The notes below the pieces were generated by a model, which saw only the letters and a list, made by a program, of their open reading frames with translations, ran no database searches and was not told where the DNA came from. From NCBI GenBank assembly GCA_017857245.1, contig JAFMDO010000005.1, positions 1-43,788 on the forward strand: DNA of 43,788 nt, in the 5' to 3' direction. Shown here in pieces: positions 32,579-40,863 of the stretch. This DNA is from Pontimonas sp. (GTDB lineage Bacteria > Actinomycetota > Actinomycetes > Actinomycetales > Microbacteriaceae). The number at the start of each line of letters is the position of its first letter. The stretch's first letter is position 1. The position numbers and the translations under genes were made by a program.

Positions 32579-33391
32579 CTACGCGAACAATCTGAGCGTT
32601 GTCAGCGCCACTAAGGCCCCGGCAACAGCGACTAAAAGTCCCACCTGTTGCGCCCGCTGATGGGATTGACGGGTGGCGACCATCACCCACGCGACTAGCG
32701 CGCCCACGACAAGGCCACCGATGTGAGCCTGCCACGAAATCCCCGGGACGATGAAACCCATCACCAGGTTGAGCGCCAAGACAATGAGCAGCTGGACATT
32801 CGCTCCTCCAAATGACCGTTGAATCACAAAAAGCGCTCCAAACAGACCGAAGATAGCTCCGGAGGCCCCGACCACCGCCACCGCTGGCGCCAGCCACAAC
32901 ACGGCGACCGATCCCCCGAGGCCCGCAAGAAGAAAAAGGGTGACAAATCGGCCCCGCCCGATGAGGCGTTCGACTAAAGTGCCGAGGACATAGAGGGAAA
33001 ACCCGTTAAAGAGAATGTGAAACAACGAAGCAGTGGAGTGAACAAATACAGTGGTGAGCATCCGCCACGGCTCTATGGCGGTCAGCGGAGGCCAATAGAG
33101 TAGCGACTCCGTCACCGTCCCGCCGCTCAGCCACTGAGCCGCATAAACCGCTCCGACAACACCCAGCAGAGCGTATGTGGCAGCAGGGCGATAGGCCCCG
33201 CTGCGACGCTTGGTCATCGAGGCAGCTCGCGGTGCTGAAGCCGCTACGCAGTCGGGGCATTGGGCCCCGACTGCGGCGGGAATCTGACACTCTCCACAGA
33301 TGGTTCTTCCACACCGTTGACACAGCGCAAAGCTCTCCCGGTGGGGATGGCGATAGCAGGTGTCGCTACTCGTGGAAGACCCTTGACTCAC
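32579..33391 (-). CDS. Rhomboid-family intramembrane serine protease with N-terminal zinc finger
   Basis: A 270-residue membrane protease. Residues 10-50 hold a B-box-like zinc finger (CYRHPHRESFALCQRCGR, then CGEC and CPDC). Six helices follow; the catalytic dyad is Ser177 in GASGAIFGLFG and His223 in WQAHIGG, and the conserved WRMLTTVFVHS and HILFNGFSLY segments are near 109-134. Mycobacteria also encode a rhomboid beside ppiA/crgA. The substrate is unknown. The start overlaps the ppiA stop (ATGA), so it is the second gene of a two-gene operon. Confidence 0.92.
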   Translation of the reverse strand: MSQGSSTSSDTCYRHPHRESFALCQRCGRTICGECQIPAAVGAQCPDCVAASAPRAASMTKRRSGAYRPAATYALLGVVGAVYAAQWLSGGTVTESLLYWPPLTAIEPWRMLTTVFVHSTASLFHILFNGFSLYVLGTLVERLIGRGRFVTLFLLAGLGGSVAVLWLAPAVAVVGASGAIFGLFGALFVIQRSFGGANVQLLIVLALNLVMGFIVPGISWQAHIGGLVVGALVAWVMVATRQSHQRAQQVGLLVAVAGALVALTTLRLFA

Positions 33392-33930
33392 GAGGTGGCA
33401 GTCACACTCACGCTGGTGAGAACTACGTCTTCGTGTGGCTTATCGCCACCATCAGTAGCAACGCCTTCGATAGCCCGCACAATAGCTTCAGAGCCTTCAT
33501 CCAGAACGACACCGAAAATCGTGTGAGCACCCTGGAGCCATGTGGTTGCGCCCGTGGTGATGAAGAATTGGCTCCCGTTGGTTCCTTGGCCGCCGCGGGT
33601 GCCGGCGTTTGCCATCGCCAGCATAAAGGGCTTGGTGAAGTCCAGCTCAGGGTGGATCTCGTCGTTGAACTGGTAGCCGGGTCCCCCCATACCGGTGCCG
33701 GCGGGGTCGCCGCCCTGAATCATGAAACCCGGAATGATGCGATGAAAAATTACGTCGGAATACAGCGGCCCTTCGCCGGCCGCTCCGGTAGTGGGGTTGA
33801 CCCACTCGCGCTCGCCGGTGGCGAGGCCGACAAAGTTATCGACAGTCTTAGGCGCGTGGTTGCCATAAAGGCCGACGACGATATCCCCGTGGTTAGTGTG
33901 CAAAGTGGCTGTGTGAGTATGTAGAGTCAT
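33388..33930 (-). CDS. ppiA: Cyclophilin-type peptidyl-prolyl isomerase
   Basis: A 180-residue cyclophilin, catalysing cis-trans isomerisation at prolines. Seen: the catalytic FHRIIPGFMIQGGDP stretch near 65, GTGMGGPGY near 80, FMLAMANAGTRGGQGTNGSQFFI-type residues near 105-125 (here read as AMANAG and GSQFFIT), and LQGAHTIFGVV near 134. No signal peptide, so it acts in the cytosol. A CACAAT hexamer sits six bases before the ATG and may be a leaderless promoter. Operon with the rhomboid gene. Confidence 0.94.
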   Translation of the reverse strand: MTLHTHTATLHTNHGDIVVGLYGNHAPKTVDNFVGLATGEREWVNPTTGAAGEGPLYSDVIFHRIIPGFMIQGGDPAGTGMGGPGYQFNDEIHPELDFTKPFMLAMANAGTRGGQGTNGSQFFITTGATTWLQGAHTIFGVVLDEGSEAIVRAIEGVATDGGDKPHEDVVLTSVSVTATS

Positions 33931-34035
33931 CCCTCTATTGTGCCAGTGACCACCGATGTGGTGAGCCCAGCCAGAGAAAGCACAGGAATTTCTTCGCCAC
34001 TTCTGGGAGAATATGGTGGGTCGAAGGAGGACACC

Positions 34036-34404
34036 ATGGAACTTGACCGATCAACTCGCAAAGAACTCGCACGTCTTGCCCATGAGGCGCAAGATTTGTG
34101 GGAGGAACAACGCGACGTGCTCTCCCGCGCCAAGAAAGTTGCTCGCCATGCCTCCACCAGTGCCGGCGACCTCGCGCGGAAAGAGGTCCTCCCCCGTGCT
34201 TACGACACGTATCGTGAAACCATTCATCCCACATTGGCCAAGCTCCCTTGGTCCCAGGCAGCAAAGGCACCCGTGAGAAAATCCAGCAACCCCTTCGTCT
34301 TTGTTCTTATGGCCATCGGAACCATCGCCGTGGCGGTCATTGGCTACGCCGCGTGGCAAACACTGCGCGCCGATGATGACCTGTGGGTCGAAGAAGAAGC
34401 CTAA
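34036..34404 (+). CDS. Unknown membrane-anchored protein
   Basis: A 122-residue protein of unknown function. Residues 1-60 are highly charged and helical (MELDRSTRKELARLAHEAQ, then LWEEQRDVLSRAKKVARHA), like an amphipathic coil; a single transmembrane helix lies at about 92-111 (FVFVLMAIGTIAVAVIGYAA); the tail is short and acidic (DDDLWVEEEA). The ATG at 34036 is chosen because GAAGGAGG ends six bases upstream. TATGGT at 34013-34018 is a plausible -10. It is divergent from ppiA and convergent with the OpuC operon. Confidence 0.75.
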   Translation: MELDRSTRKELARLAHEAQDLWEEQRDVLSRAKKVARHASTSAGDLARKEVLPRAYDTYRETIHPTLAKLPWSQAAKAPVRKSSNPFVFVLMAIGTIAVAVIGYAAWQTLRADDDLWVEEEA

Positions 34405-34407
34405 GCC

Positions 34408-35169
34408 CTACATCCCTTTGGGTTTGAGGTAGCGCTGGGCGAGGGCGCTCAAGAAGTCAAATACCAGCGCAAGAATCGCCACCATCACTGCGCCGATCAA
34501 AATAGCAGGACCTCGGTCAAGCTTAAGTCCTGAGTTAATAGTCTCTCCGAGCCCGCCACCTCCGACAAGGAAAGCCAACGCGGCCATTCCGATGTTGATG
34601 ACAATCGCGGTGCGAATTCCGGCAATGATCACGGGGACCGCAAGCGGGAGTTCTATTTCAAACAACACCTGACGCTTGGTGTATCCCATACCGCGTCCTG
34701 CTTCAATGACAGCCTGATCAACCTGCTCCAGGCCCACAATGGTGTTTCGCAACACCGGCAATAAAGAGAATGTTGCCAGGGCAAGAATCACCGTGTTGAT
34801 GCCCGTGCCCATGAACGAGAAGAAAATCACGATCAACCCGTAGGCAGGCAGTGCCTGAGCCAGACCGAGGGTGTCAACCAGGAAATTCTTGAGACGAGGC
34901 AGCCCCCGCCTGGTGACCGCAATGCCAATAGGAATAGCAATCAGAATGACGAGGGCTGAGGAAGCAAAGCCCAAAATGATGGTTTGAACCAGCTGTCTCT
35001 GCAGTTTTTCGGGAGCAAGGATTGCAGCAGTTGTCGGATCAATATCGGAATACAGCCAGACAGCGATACCAATAATCGCGAGTAAACCCGCAAAAATAGG
35101 CGTCACAATGATGTCGAGCCGCTCCGCAAGGGGGCTCTTCGTTGTGTTTGACGCCACAGCAGTGCTCAT
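34408..35169 (-). CDS. Osmoprotectant ABC importer permease (OpuCD-like)
   Basis: A 253-residue permease with six helices; after a 20-residue leader the EAA-loop EAGRGMGYTKRQVLFEIELP lies near 161-180, the contact with the ATPase. It matches the second permease of OpuC/ProW-type quaternary-ammonium importers (betaine, choline, carnitine). The gene overlaps the ATPase stop as TGATG. Last gene of the four-gene operon. Confidence 0.9.
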   Translation of the reverse strand: MSTAVASNTTKSPLAERLDIIVTPIFAGLLAIIGIAVWLYSDIDPTTAAILAPEKLQRQLVQTIILGFASSALVILIAIPIGIAVTRRGLPRLKNFLVDTLGLAQALPAYGLIVIFFSFMGTGINTVILALATFSLLPVLRNTIVGLEQVDQAVIEAGRGMGYTKRQVLFEIELPLAVPVIIAGIRTAIVINIGMAALAFLVGGGGLGETINSGLKLDRGPAILIGAVMVAILALVFDFLSALAQRYLKPKGM

Positions 35170-36302
35170 CAGCGGGCCTGACCACCCGAGTCGCTGATGA
35201 TGAGCGAGGCGAGGCTTTCAATGCTGCAACACCCTAGGTATCGGCCGCCGCGGTCAACCACCACCGCCATTCCGACAGAAGACTGGAGCATCACGCCAAG
35301 CGCATCCTGCAGCGTGTCTTCGGGCTGAAGATCGATAGTGATGGGCTTACCGCTCTTCTCAATGGGCTGAGTGGTGCGGTTCAGCGATGCTTCACTAATC
35401 CAACGAAGCGGCTTGTGATCTTTGTCCAGCAGAACCGCAGTCTTTTCGGGCGAGTTTTCCAACAGCCTGAGAGCCTCATCGCGCATAACGGGCATCTCAA
35501 GAGCGGGAATATCGTGCAGCTCGATATCACGGACCTTCTTCAGAGTAAGGCCCTTCAAAATAGCTCCCGATCCCAAGAAGTTCTCCACAAATTCATCCGC
35601 CGGATCGGACAAAATAACCTCGGGAGTATCGATTTGGGCAATTTCTGATCCCTCGCGAAGGATGGCGATTCGGTTTCCCATTTTGATAGCTTCGTCAATA
35701 TCGTGAGTGACGAAGACAATGGTCTTTTTCAAATCCTGCTGTAGCCGCAAGAACTCGTTTTGGAGGCGGTCCCTGGTGATGGGGTCAATGGCTCCAAAAG
35801 GCTCATCCATCAACAACACGTCGGGGTCGGCCGCCAAAGCCCTTGCGACACCCACCCGTTGCGCCTGACCACCAGAGAGTTCCTTGGGATACCGGTCGCG
35901 ATAAATTGCTGGATCCATGGAAACAAGCTCCAGCATTTCGTCAACACGGGCTGAGGTCTTTACTTTGTCCCAACCCAAAAGCTTGGGCACCGTTGCAATA
36001 TTTTCCGCAATCGTGCGATGCGGGAAAAGACCCACTTGCTGGATGACATACCCAATTTTTCGCCGGAGGACGCTGGAGTCGATATCGGTGACGTCTTCGC
36101 CTTTGAGGTAAATTTTTCCGCCCGTAGGCTCGATGAGTCGGTTGATCAGACGAAGAGTCGTGCTTTTCCCGCAGCCCGAGGGTCCCACCAGAACGAGCAC
36201 CTCACCCTCGTGGACATCCATGGTCAGGTTCGCCACAGCGGGGGCTTCGGTTCCGGGATATGACTTAGAAACGTTTTCCAACCGAATCAGGGGTTCGCTC
36301 AT
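35169..36302 (-). CDS. Osmoprotectant ABC importer ATPase with CBS domains (OpuCA-like)
   Basis: A 377-residue ABC ATPase. Seen: Walker A GPSGCGKSTT near 38, Q-loop VIQQVGLFP near 86, signature LSGGQAQRVG near 141, Walker B DVLLMDEPFGAIDP near 162, and H-loop VFVTHDI near 196; the C-terminal 110 residues contain a tandem CBS-like region that in OpuA/OpuC senses ionic strength or nucleotide. It powers betaine/choline uptake. Overlaps both neighbours by 1-4 bp. Confidence 0.94.
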   Translation of the reverse strand: MSEPLIRLENVSKSYPGTEAPAVANLTMDVHEGEVLVLVGPSGCGKSTTLRLINRLIEPTGGKIYLKGEDVTDIDSSVLRRKIGYVIQQVGLFPHRTIAENIATVPKLLGWDKVKTSARVDEMLELVSMDPAIYRDRYPKELSGGQAQRVGVARALAADPDVLLMDEPFGAIDPITRDRLQNEFLRLQQDLKKTIVFVTHDIDEAIKMGNRIAILREGSEIAQIDTPEVILSDPADEFVENFLGSGAILKGLTLKKVRDIELHDIPALEMPVMRDEALRLLENSPEKTAVLLDKDHKPLRWISEASLNRTTQPIEKSGKPITIDLQPEDTLQDALGVMLQSSVGMAVVVDRGGRYLGCCSIESLASLIISDSGGQAR

Positions 36303-36955
36303 CGGATACCTTTCGAGATAGTTGCGCGTCTGAGTAATTGCAAGGAAATATCAATGACCAGCGCGAGGAGAAGACAGAGAAGGGTTCCCGTCCAGATTGA
36401 TTCAAAAGAGTTAGGCAAGGGAAGCCTGGCAAGACCGCTCTTGATGAAATCACCGAGACCGCCACCAGCGACCAGAGTGGCAATGGCGGCAACTCCCACC
36501 ACCAACATCGCTGACACGCGGATGCCCGCGATGATGACGGGCCAAGCCAGGGGAAGCTGCACCCGCAGTAATACCTGCGTGGGGGTCAGTCCCATCCCCT
36601 TAGCGGCCTCCAGAACACTGGAATCAATACCATCAAGCCCAGCGATGGTGTTGCGAAGAATGGGAAGCAAAGAATACAAAAGCAAGGCAAGAAAAGAGGG
36701 GGCAAAGCCCAGTCCCACGAGAGGGATGAAGATGGTGAAAAGAGCGAGCGAGGGAATAGTCAAGAAGACCGAGGAAATAGCGAGAGAGAGTTCTCGAGCC
36801 AGTGGGCTCCGCCTGGTGACAACGCCCAAGACAATTGCAAAAACGCTTGCGACGCCAAGAACGCTCACCACATAAACACTGTGTTCGATAAGGCCGATTT
36901 GGACTTGGTCCCAACGGGTGGAGACAAAACCCCACCAGTTATTGAAAAATTCCAT
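36299..36955 (-). CDS. Osmoprotectant ABC importer permease (OpuCB-like)
   Basis: A 218-residue permease with six helices and the EAA-loop EAAKGMGLTPTQVLLRVQLP near 127-146. Longer readings of the frame (to 37006) would cross the intercistronic hairpin, so the ATG at 36955 (MEFFNNWWG) is chosen, although its ribosome binding site is weak. It follows the binding-protein gene after a 62-bp gap containing a strong hairpin and overlaps the ATPase gene as ATGA. Confidence 0.9.
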   Translation of the reverse strand: MEFFNNWWGFVSTRWDQVQIGLIEHSVYVVSVLGVASVFAIVLGVVTRRSPLARELSLAISSVFLTIPSLALFTIFIPLVGLGFAPSFLALLLYSLLPILRNTIAGLDGIDSSVLEAAKGMGLTPTQVLLRVQLPLAWPVIIAGIRVSAMLVVGVAAIATLVAGGGLGDFIKSGLARLPLPNSFESIWTGTLLCLLLALVIDISLQLLRRATISKGIR

Positions 36956-36974
36956 GCGATCACCGTTCCGGTGC

Positions 36975-37010
36975 GTGAATGCTGGGGACCCGCAGGCCCC
37001 CAGCATTCAC
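36975..37010 (-). other. Intercistronic hairpin after the binding-protein gene
   Basis: GTGAATGCTGGGG at 36975-36987 and its exact complement at 36998-37010 form a 13-bp perfect stem with a 10-nt loop, 7 bp after the binding-protein stop. There is no T tract on the minus strand, so it is more likely an mRNA-stabilising or partial-termination element that raises binding-protein levels over permease levels. Confidence 0.7.
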
Positions 37011-37017
37011 TATCGAA

Positions 37018-37983
37018 CTAGCCGGAAATAAGACCTTCCTCAACGAGGTAGTCGTTGGCGACAACCTTGGGGTCCTGCCCTTCAGCAGAAACCAACGCGT
37101 TCAGGCCAGCCATACGAATTTCGTCCAGCGGGGCAAGAATGGCTTCGATGATTCCATCGAAGGCTTCTGGTGCCTCGCTGTACTTGTCCTCGCGAATGGT
37201 CCCCGACACGTTGTAAAGGATGTTTACGCCTGGATCTTCAACCAAAGTCAGGTTGAGGGCAGGAATACGGCCATCCGTGGTGAACACCTCGCCGAAGTCG
37301 CAGTTGTTCGCTGCGGTCTCGGTGTAGATGATTCCCGTGTCGAGAATGAGCTGCTGGTCCACAGGCAAGGTAATGCCGGTTGCTTCTTCGGTCAGCACCA
37401 GACCGTCGGGGCGAGAGGGGAATTCAGATTCCATACACACGGTGGCGTCTGCGTTATCGCGGACGTATTCCATCATGGTCTGCAGGCTGAAGGCGCCACC
37501 ATTTGCTTCGGTTACCTCAGGTGAGGAGGTGAAGCCGTAGGTGTTGTTGAAGGGCGAGCGTGAAAGCCACACAATGCCGTTCTTCTCCAGGTCCATCTCG
37601 CGGACTCCGGTCGTCAGTACTTCAGGGTCGAAGCTGGGCTGCTCCTGACCGAGGTGATTAGTCCACCCGGTGCCGTTGTATTCCATGTAGATGTCGATCT
37701 CACCGGACTCGAGTCCCGCGCGAGCGACGGCCGTTCCACCCAAATTAACCTGGTCTTCCACGGTGGCGCCGGCTTCCTCAAAAGCCAGAACCATCATTTG
37801 GCCAAGAATCAGCTGCTCGTCGAAGTCTTTAGACCCCACGGCAACATCAATTCCAGAAAGGTCGTAGTCCGACAGCGAGCCAGATCCGCCGCTGTTCCCA
37901 GCGCCATCAGACGCGCAACCAGCCAAGGCCAGAAGTGCAGTTGCGCCAGTCAGCGCAACGATGTTCTTTATTGATTTCTTCAT
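37018..37983 (-). CDS. Osmoprotectant ABC importer substrate-binding lipoprotein (OpuCC-like)
   Basis: A 321-residue lipoprotein. The signal peptide MKKSIKNIVALTGATALLAL ends in the lipobox ALAGC with lipidated Cys at about residue 22, followed by a Gly/Ser-rich linker and the OpuAC/ProX-type fold: VAVGSKDFDEQLILGQM, IDIYMEYNGTGW near 110 and late LVEDPGVN. It captures quaternary amines outside the membrane. The ATG at 37983 follows GATGGAGG by about 11 bases and begins a perfect signal peptide, so longer readings are rejected. First gene of the operon, divergent from the IclR gene. Confidence 0.93.
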   Translation of the reverse strand: MKKSIKNIVALTGATALLALAGCASDGAGNSGGSGSLSDYDLSGIDVAVGSKDFDEQLILGQMMVLAFEEAGATVEDQVNLGGTAVARAGLESGEIDIYMEYNGTGWTNHLGQEQPSFDPEVLTTGVREMDLEKNGIVWLSRSPFNNTYGFTSSPEVTEANGGAFSLQTMMEYVRDNADATVCMESEFPSRPDGLVLTEEATGITLPVDQQLILDTGIIYTETAANNCDFGEVFTTDGRIPALNLTLVEDPGVNILYNVSGTIREDKYSEAPEAFDGIIEAILAPLDEIRMAGLNALVSAEGQDPKVVANDYLVEEGLISG

Positions 37984-38053
37984 TAGTTTGGTATTCCTCC
38001 ATCTAGTTTCGATACTCCGAGGGTAGGGAAGCCTGCGGGGTATGGCTAACTCG

Positions 38054-38070
38054 GTTGTCCATATAACAAC
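38054..38070. promoter_or_regulatory. Inverted repeat in the opuC/iclR divergent promoter
   Basis: GTTGT-N7-ACAAC sits over the -35 position of the iclR promoter (TTGTCC at 38055, 16-nt spacer, TAGCCT at 38077) and upstream of the importer operon. Both sides are consistent with an operator bound by the divergent IclR-type protein. Confidence 0.45.
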
Positions 38071-38076
38071 ACCTGG

Positions 38077-38082
38077 TAGCCT
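38077..38082 (+). promoter_or_regulatory. -10 element of a probable leaderless iclR promoter
   Basis: TAGCCT, six bases (GGGAAC), then ATG at 38089; no ribosome binding site. Confidence 0.6.
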
Positions 38083-38088
38083 GGGAAC

Positions 38089-38925
38089 ATGGCGCTTCAC
38101 ACCTCAGGACTCACCCGGGACCTTGAAGTTCTCGAGCTCCTTGGCAGTGATTCTTCCTGGGAACAGGGCGGTTTAGGAGTCCAAGAGATTTCCGCACGGC
38201 TGCGCCGGGATAAGGGTCAAGTCTCGCGGGTGTGTCAGACGCTGTCGGCGACAGGGCTGATTAACCGTGACAGGCAGACAAAAAAATATCGCCTGGGACA
38301 TCACCTCTATGCCCTTGCCATGCGCACGCAAGAAGCACATCTAGCAATACTGGCGCGGCCCGCGCTGCTCGAGCTCATGGCACAAGCCGAAGAGTCCGCC
38401 CACCTCACCGTGCTTCGCGGTGGAGAGATCATGACTGTCCACACGGAACTCGCTCAGCATCCCGAACGAGACGACAGCTTTGATGGAATCTCCCTTCCCG
38501 CTCTCAAGACGGCCTCTGGTCGCGCCATCCTTGCCGCCTTCACGCCCGATGAGCTCGCTGCCTGGTGGGAAGAGCACGGCGAATTAAGGAACTCCACCCC
38601 ACGGCCCACCAGTGATTCGCCCGCCGAGGCCCGTGAGCTCGGTCGCATTCGGCGCCGGCCTAATTCCATCAACACGTTGATGAGACTCCAGCGGGTCGCT
38701 CGACAGGTGCACAAACAGGGGTATGCGATTTCTAATGGGGATCTAACGGAGAACATTGTTGATGCTGCTGCTGCGATTAGGAACAGTTCAGGGATCGTGG
38801 TCGGAGCTGTTTCCGTGGGTGCCAGAATAAACAGAATCCGCGACGGAAACCGGGCTCTCGGGGCTCTTGTTGCTGAATCTGCACACGCCCTCTCTCATCG
38901 CCTGGGTTATCCCCCGTCCTCTTAG
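38089..38925 (+). CDS. IclR-family transcriptional regulator
   Basis: A 278-residue regulator. An N-terminal winged helix-turn-helix (about 8-75, LGVQEISARLRRDKGQVSRVC) is followed by the IclR effector domain with ARPALLELMAQAEESAHLTVL near 84 and SGRAILAAF near 142. The divergent osmoprotectant importer is its most likely target, with a quaternary amine or breakdown product as effector (inference). Probable leaderless mRNA. Its TAG stop codon begins the -10 box of the next gene. Confidence 0.9.
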   Translation: MALHTSGLTRDLEVLELLGSDSSWEQGGLGVQEISARLRRDKGQVSRVCQTLSATGLINRDRQTKKYRLGHHLYALAMRTQEAHLAILARPALLELMAQAEESAHLTVLRGGEIMTVHTELAQHPERDDSFDGISLPALKTASGRAILAAFTPDELAAWWEEHGELRNSTPRPTSDSPAEARELGRIRRRPNSINTLMRLQRVARQVHKQGYAISNGDLTENIVDAAAAIRNSSGIVVGAVSVGARINRIRDGNRALGALVAESAHALSHRLGYPPSS

Positions 38926-38928
38926 ACT
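38923..38928 (+). promoter_or_regulatory. -10 element of a probable leaderless promoter for the unknown membrane gene
   Basis: TAGACT overlaps the iclR stop codon TAG and is followed by six bases (GGCGCC) and the ATG at 38935. Confidence 0.55.
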
Positions 38929-38934
38929 GGCGCC

Positions 38935-39924
38935 ATGAAACTCCCCCAGCGCGCAATTCTGGCACCGCTTCTCGGCCTCGGCTGCGGCTGGATTCTCTTC
39001 ATGTTCGCCTCGTGGTCGGACCTTTTTGTTCAACCGGTGTATGACGCGGCTGGAAACTTCCTCAGCGATGGTCCCTCTGTTCGCCTTTCCACATATCTTT
39101 ACCTTCTCGGGATTGCGCTCTTTGCCTTCGGGGCTTTCCTAGGTTTGAGGCTTTCCAGTAAACATCGGGCGGGTGGCACCACAGATAGCGCCCTGGCCCT
39201 GGCGGCCTACCGGTTTGGGAACCTGTCCGTAATTATCGCCCTTGCCGCAGGGGCGGTCTTCGCAATTGCGAACTTCTTGAACGCTTTCGGGGGCAGAAAT
39301 GCTGAATCCCTGGGTGACCGGATTATTGGTGTCTACCTGCCGATAGTGCTTGCCACCGCTCTCGTGGTTGTTCTTTTATTGTTCTCCTTCGTGTATCGGT
39401 CATTTTCGCCAGACTCGTCGGAAGCTGACCAAAAGAAAGCAACAATTCGCCAGAAAGCCCTTGGGTGGGGTTACGCTCTCCCGATTTTGGCCGCAGCCAT
39501 CGCAATCATCCTTGGCCTGATTGTGTATGACGTCACCGGGACATCGTTGGAGACCTGGGTGTGGGTCATCATTCAAGTGCTCATTGCCTCAGGGATCATC
39601 CTGGGAACCCGGTTTGCAAGAAGAGCCAAGGCAGAGAAACCTCCTGCGCCCAAACCCAGGACCGCGGGGGCCAGCGGAGCGTGGAACCTGAACTTTGTGT
39701 TATCGATTGTTTTTGGTGGGGTGGTATCGGTTATGGCCTTCGTCTTTGGGATCGGAGCTTTTGAGCAATTGCGCGACTACAACTTCGACTACGCCGGCTG
39801 GGAAATCGAACCGGTCACGTTTTCCTGGGTTGTCGGTGACTTTGCCCCAGCGTTGGTCTTGATTGCGCTCGTCATCATCGGTCTCTATGCCACTATCACC
39901 GAGCGGCACCGGGTCGAGGGCTAA
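38935..39924 (+). CDS. Unknown polytopic membrane protein
   Basis: A 329-residue protein with about eight hydrophobic helices. An N-terminal helix (APLLGLGCGWILFMF) is followed by an extracytoplasmic loop with FVQPVYDAAGNF, further helices near 53-72, 93-115, 131-154 and 176-196, a cytoplasmic stretch rich in Lys and Pro (KAEKPPAPKPRT, near 232), and two final helices. I do not recognise a characterised family. The DUF5671 label is possible but not supported by motifs I can see. It follows iclR and converges with the EamA gene with a 4-bp CTAA overlap. Confidence 0.75.
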   Translation: MKLPQRAILAPLLGLGCGWILFMFASWSDLFVQPVYDAAGNFLSDGPSVRLSTYLYLLGIALFAFGAFLGLRLSSKHRAGGTTDSALALAAYRFGNLSVIIALAAGAVFAIANFLNAFGGRNAESLGDRIIGVYLPIVLATALVVVLLLFSFVYRSFSPDSSEADQKKATIRQKALGWGYALPILAAAIAIILGLIVYDVTGTSLETWVWVIIQVLIASGIILGTRFARRAKAEKPPAPKPRTAGASGAWNLNFVLSIVFGGVVSVMAFVFGIGAFEQLRDYNFDYAGWEIEPVTFSWVVGDFAPALVLIALVIIGLYATITERHRVEG

Positions 39925-40847
39925 AGAATCTCGGGAATCCCGTCCCCGACGGGCATCCGCTTGCCTTTGCGATGAACCGCTTGCCTCTGCCTGCTCGCAA
40001 GATAACTCCCTAGCACCACAAGGGGGAATCCCACCAAGATTCCCGTGGTGATCGGTTCGGCGAGGAAAACTACCCCCAACACGGCAGCTACAGCCAAATT
40101 TACATAGGTGATGAGGCTCGCCCGGGCAGGTCCTATTTCGCGAATAAGTGCAAAAAAGATGACGAACGCTAAGGCAGAACAAATCACCCCGAGGACGAGC
40201 AGCGCTCCCCAAGACTGCCAGGAAGGCCCGTCGCTGATATCCCGGGGTAGTGAAAAAGCGGCAAAGGGTGCATAGACCACGCTCACAATAGTGAGCGAGA
40301 CAGCGATGACCCCCAGGGTGGGGACCTCGTGGGGCATTCTGTTGGCGATGATTGGTGCGACGGCATAACCGACGGCCGCGGCCAACATCATGAAAATTGG
40401 CGCCAGCGGGGTCGCACCCGAAAAAGCGTCGATTCCCACAAGGGAAATCACGCCCGCGAGGCCAATAAACAGGCCCAGTACGGTGAGGGGGTGCCAGGCT
40501 GATCGATCCCCCAACAAACCCACGGCAAAAGCAGCAATAAAAGGAACGGTCGTAATCAAGAGGCTTGCAAGGGAGGAAGAAATATCTTTCTGAGCCTCAG
40601 GGATTAAAAACCACGGGCCGACCATTTCAAAGCTGGCGAACGCAACCACGGCGGGCCAGGCTTTGAGGGTGGGCTTTACCATCCCCCGGTAGATCACAAT
40701 GGGCATCAAAATGACCGCCCCCAGGAAGACCCGAGCAAACACTACGCTCGTGGTGTCAAAGTATTCGAGCGCAATTTCGATGAAGAAATACGGCGTTCCC
40801 CAAACCACGCCGATGATGAGAAAGAGGCCGAAAGCTTTACGAGACAC
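39921..40847 (-). CDS. EamA/DMT-family transporter
   Basis: A 308-residue drug/metabolite exporter with ten helices in two EamA repeats. Seen: GVVWGTPYFFIEIAL in helix 1, an arginine/proline turn with FARVFLGAVILMP near 40, and a second-half repeat beginning near 160. The GTG at 40847 is chosen because a TACGCT -10 box lies six bases upstream, giving a leaderless start, and helix 1 begins right there; a TTG at 40889 extends the frame by 14 codons and is less likely. Substrate unknown. Confidence 0.86.
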   Translation of the reverse strand: MSRKAFGLFLIIGVVWGTPYFFIEIALEYFDTTSVVFARVFLGAVILMPIVIYRGMVKPTLKAWPAVVAFASFEMVGPWFLIPEAQKDISSSLASLLITTVPFIAAFAVGLLGDRSAWHPLTVLGLFIGLAGVISLVGIDAFSGATPLAPIFMMLAAAVGYAVAPIIANRMPHEVPTLGVIAVSLTIVSVVYAPFAAFSLPRDISDGPSWQSWGALLVLGVICSALAFVIFFALIREIGPARASLITYVNLAVAAVLGVVFLAEPITTGILVGFPLVVLGSYLASRQRQAVHRKGKRMPVGDGIPEIL

Positions 40848-40853
40848 TCCGTC

Positions 40854-40859
40854 AGCGTA
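40854..40859 (-). promoter_or_regulatory. -10 element of a probable leaderless EamA promoter
   Basis: On the minus strand TACGCT, six bases (GACGGA), then GTG at 40847. Confidence 0.55.
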
Positions 40860-40863
40860 GTAG

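Noticed and set aside
37984-38088. Riboswitch in front of the osmoprotectant importer
   Set aside because: The leader is under 105 nt, with no recognisable conserved fold; a protein operator is a better explanation.
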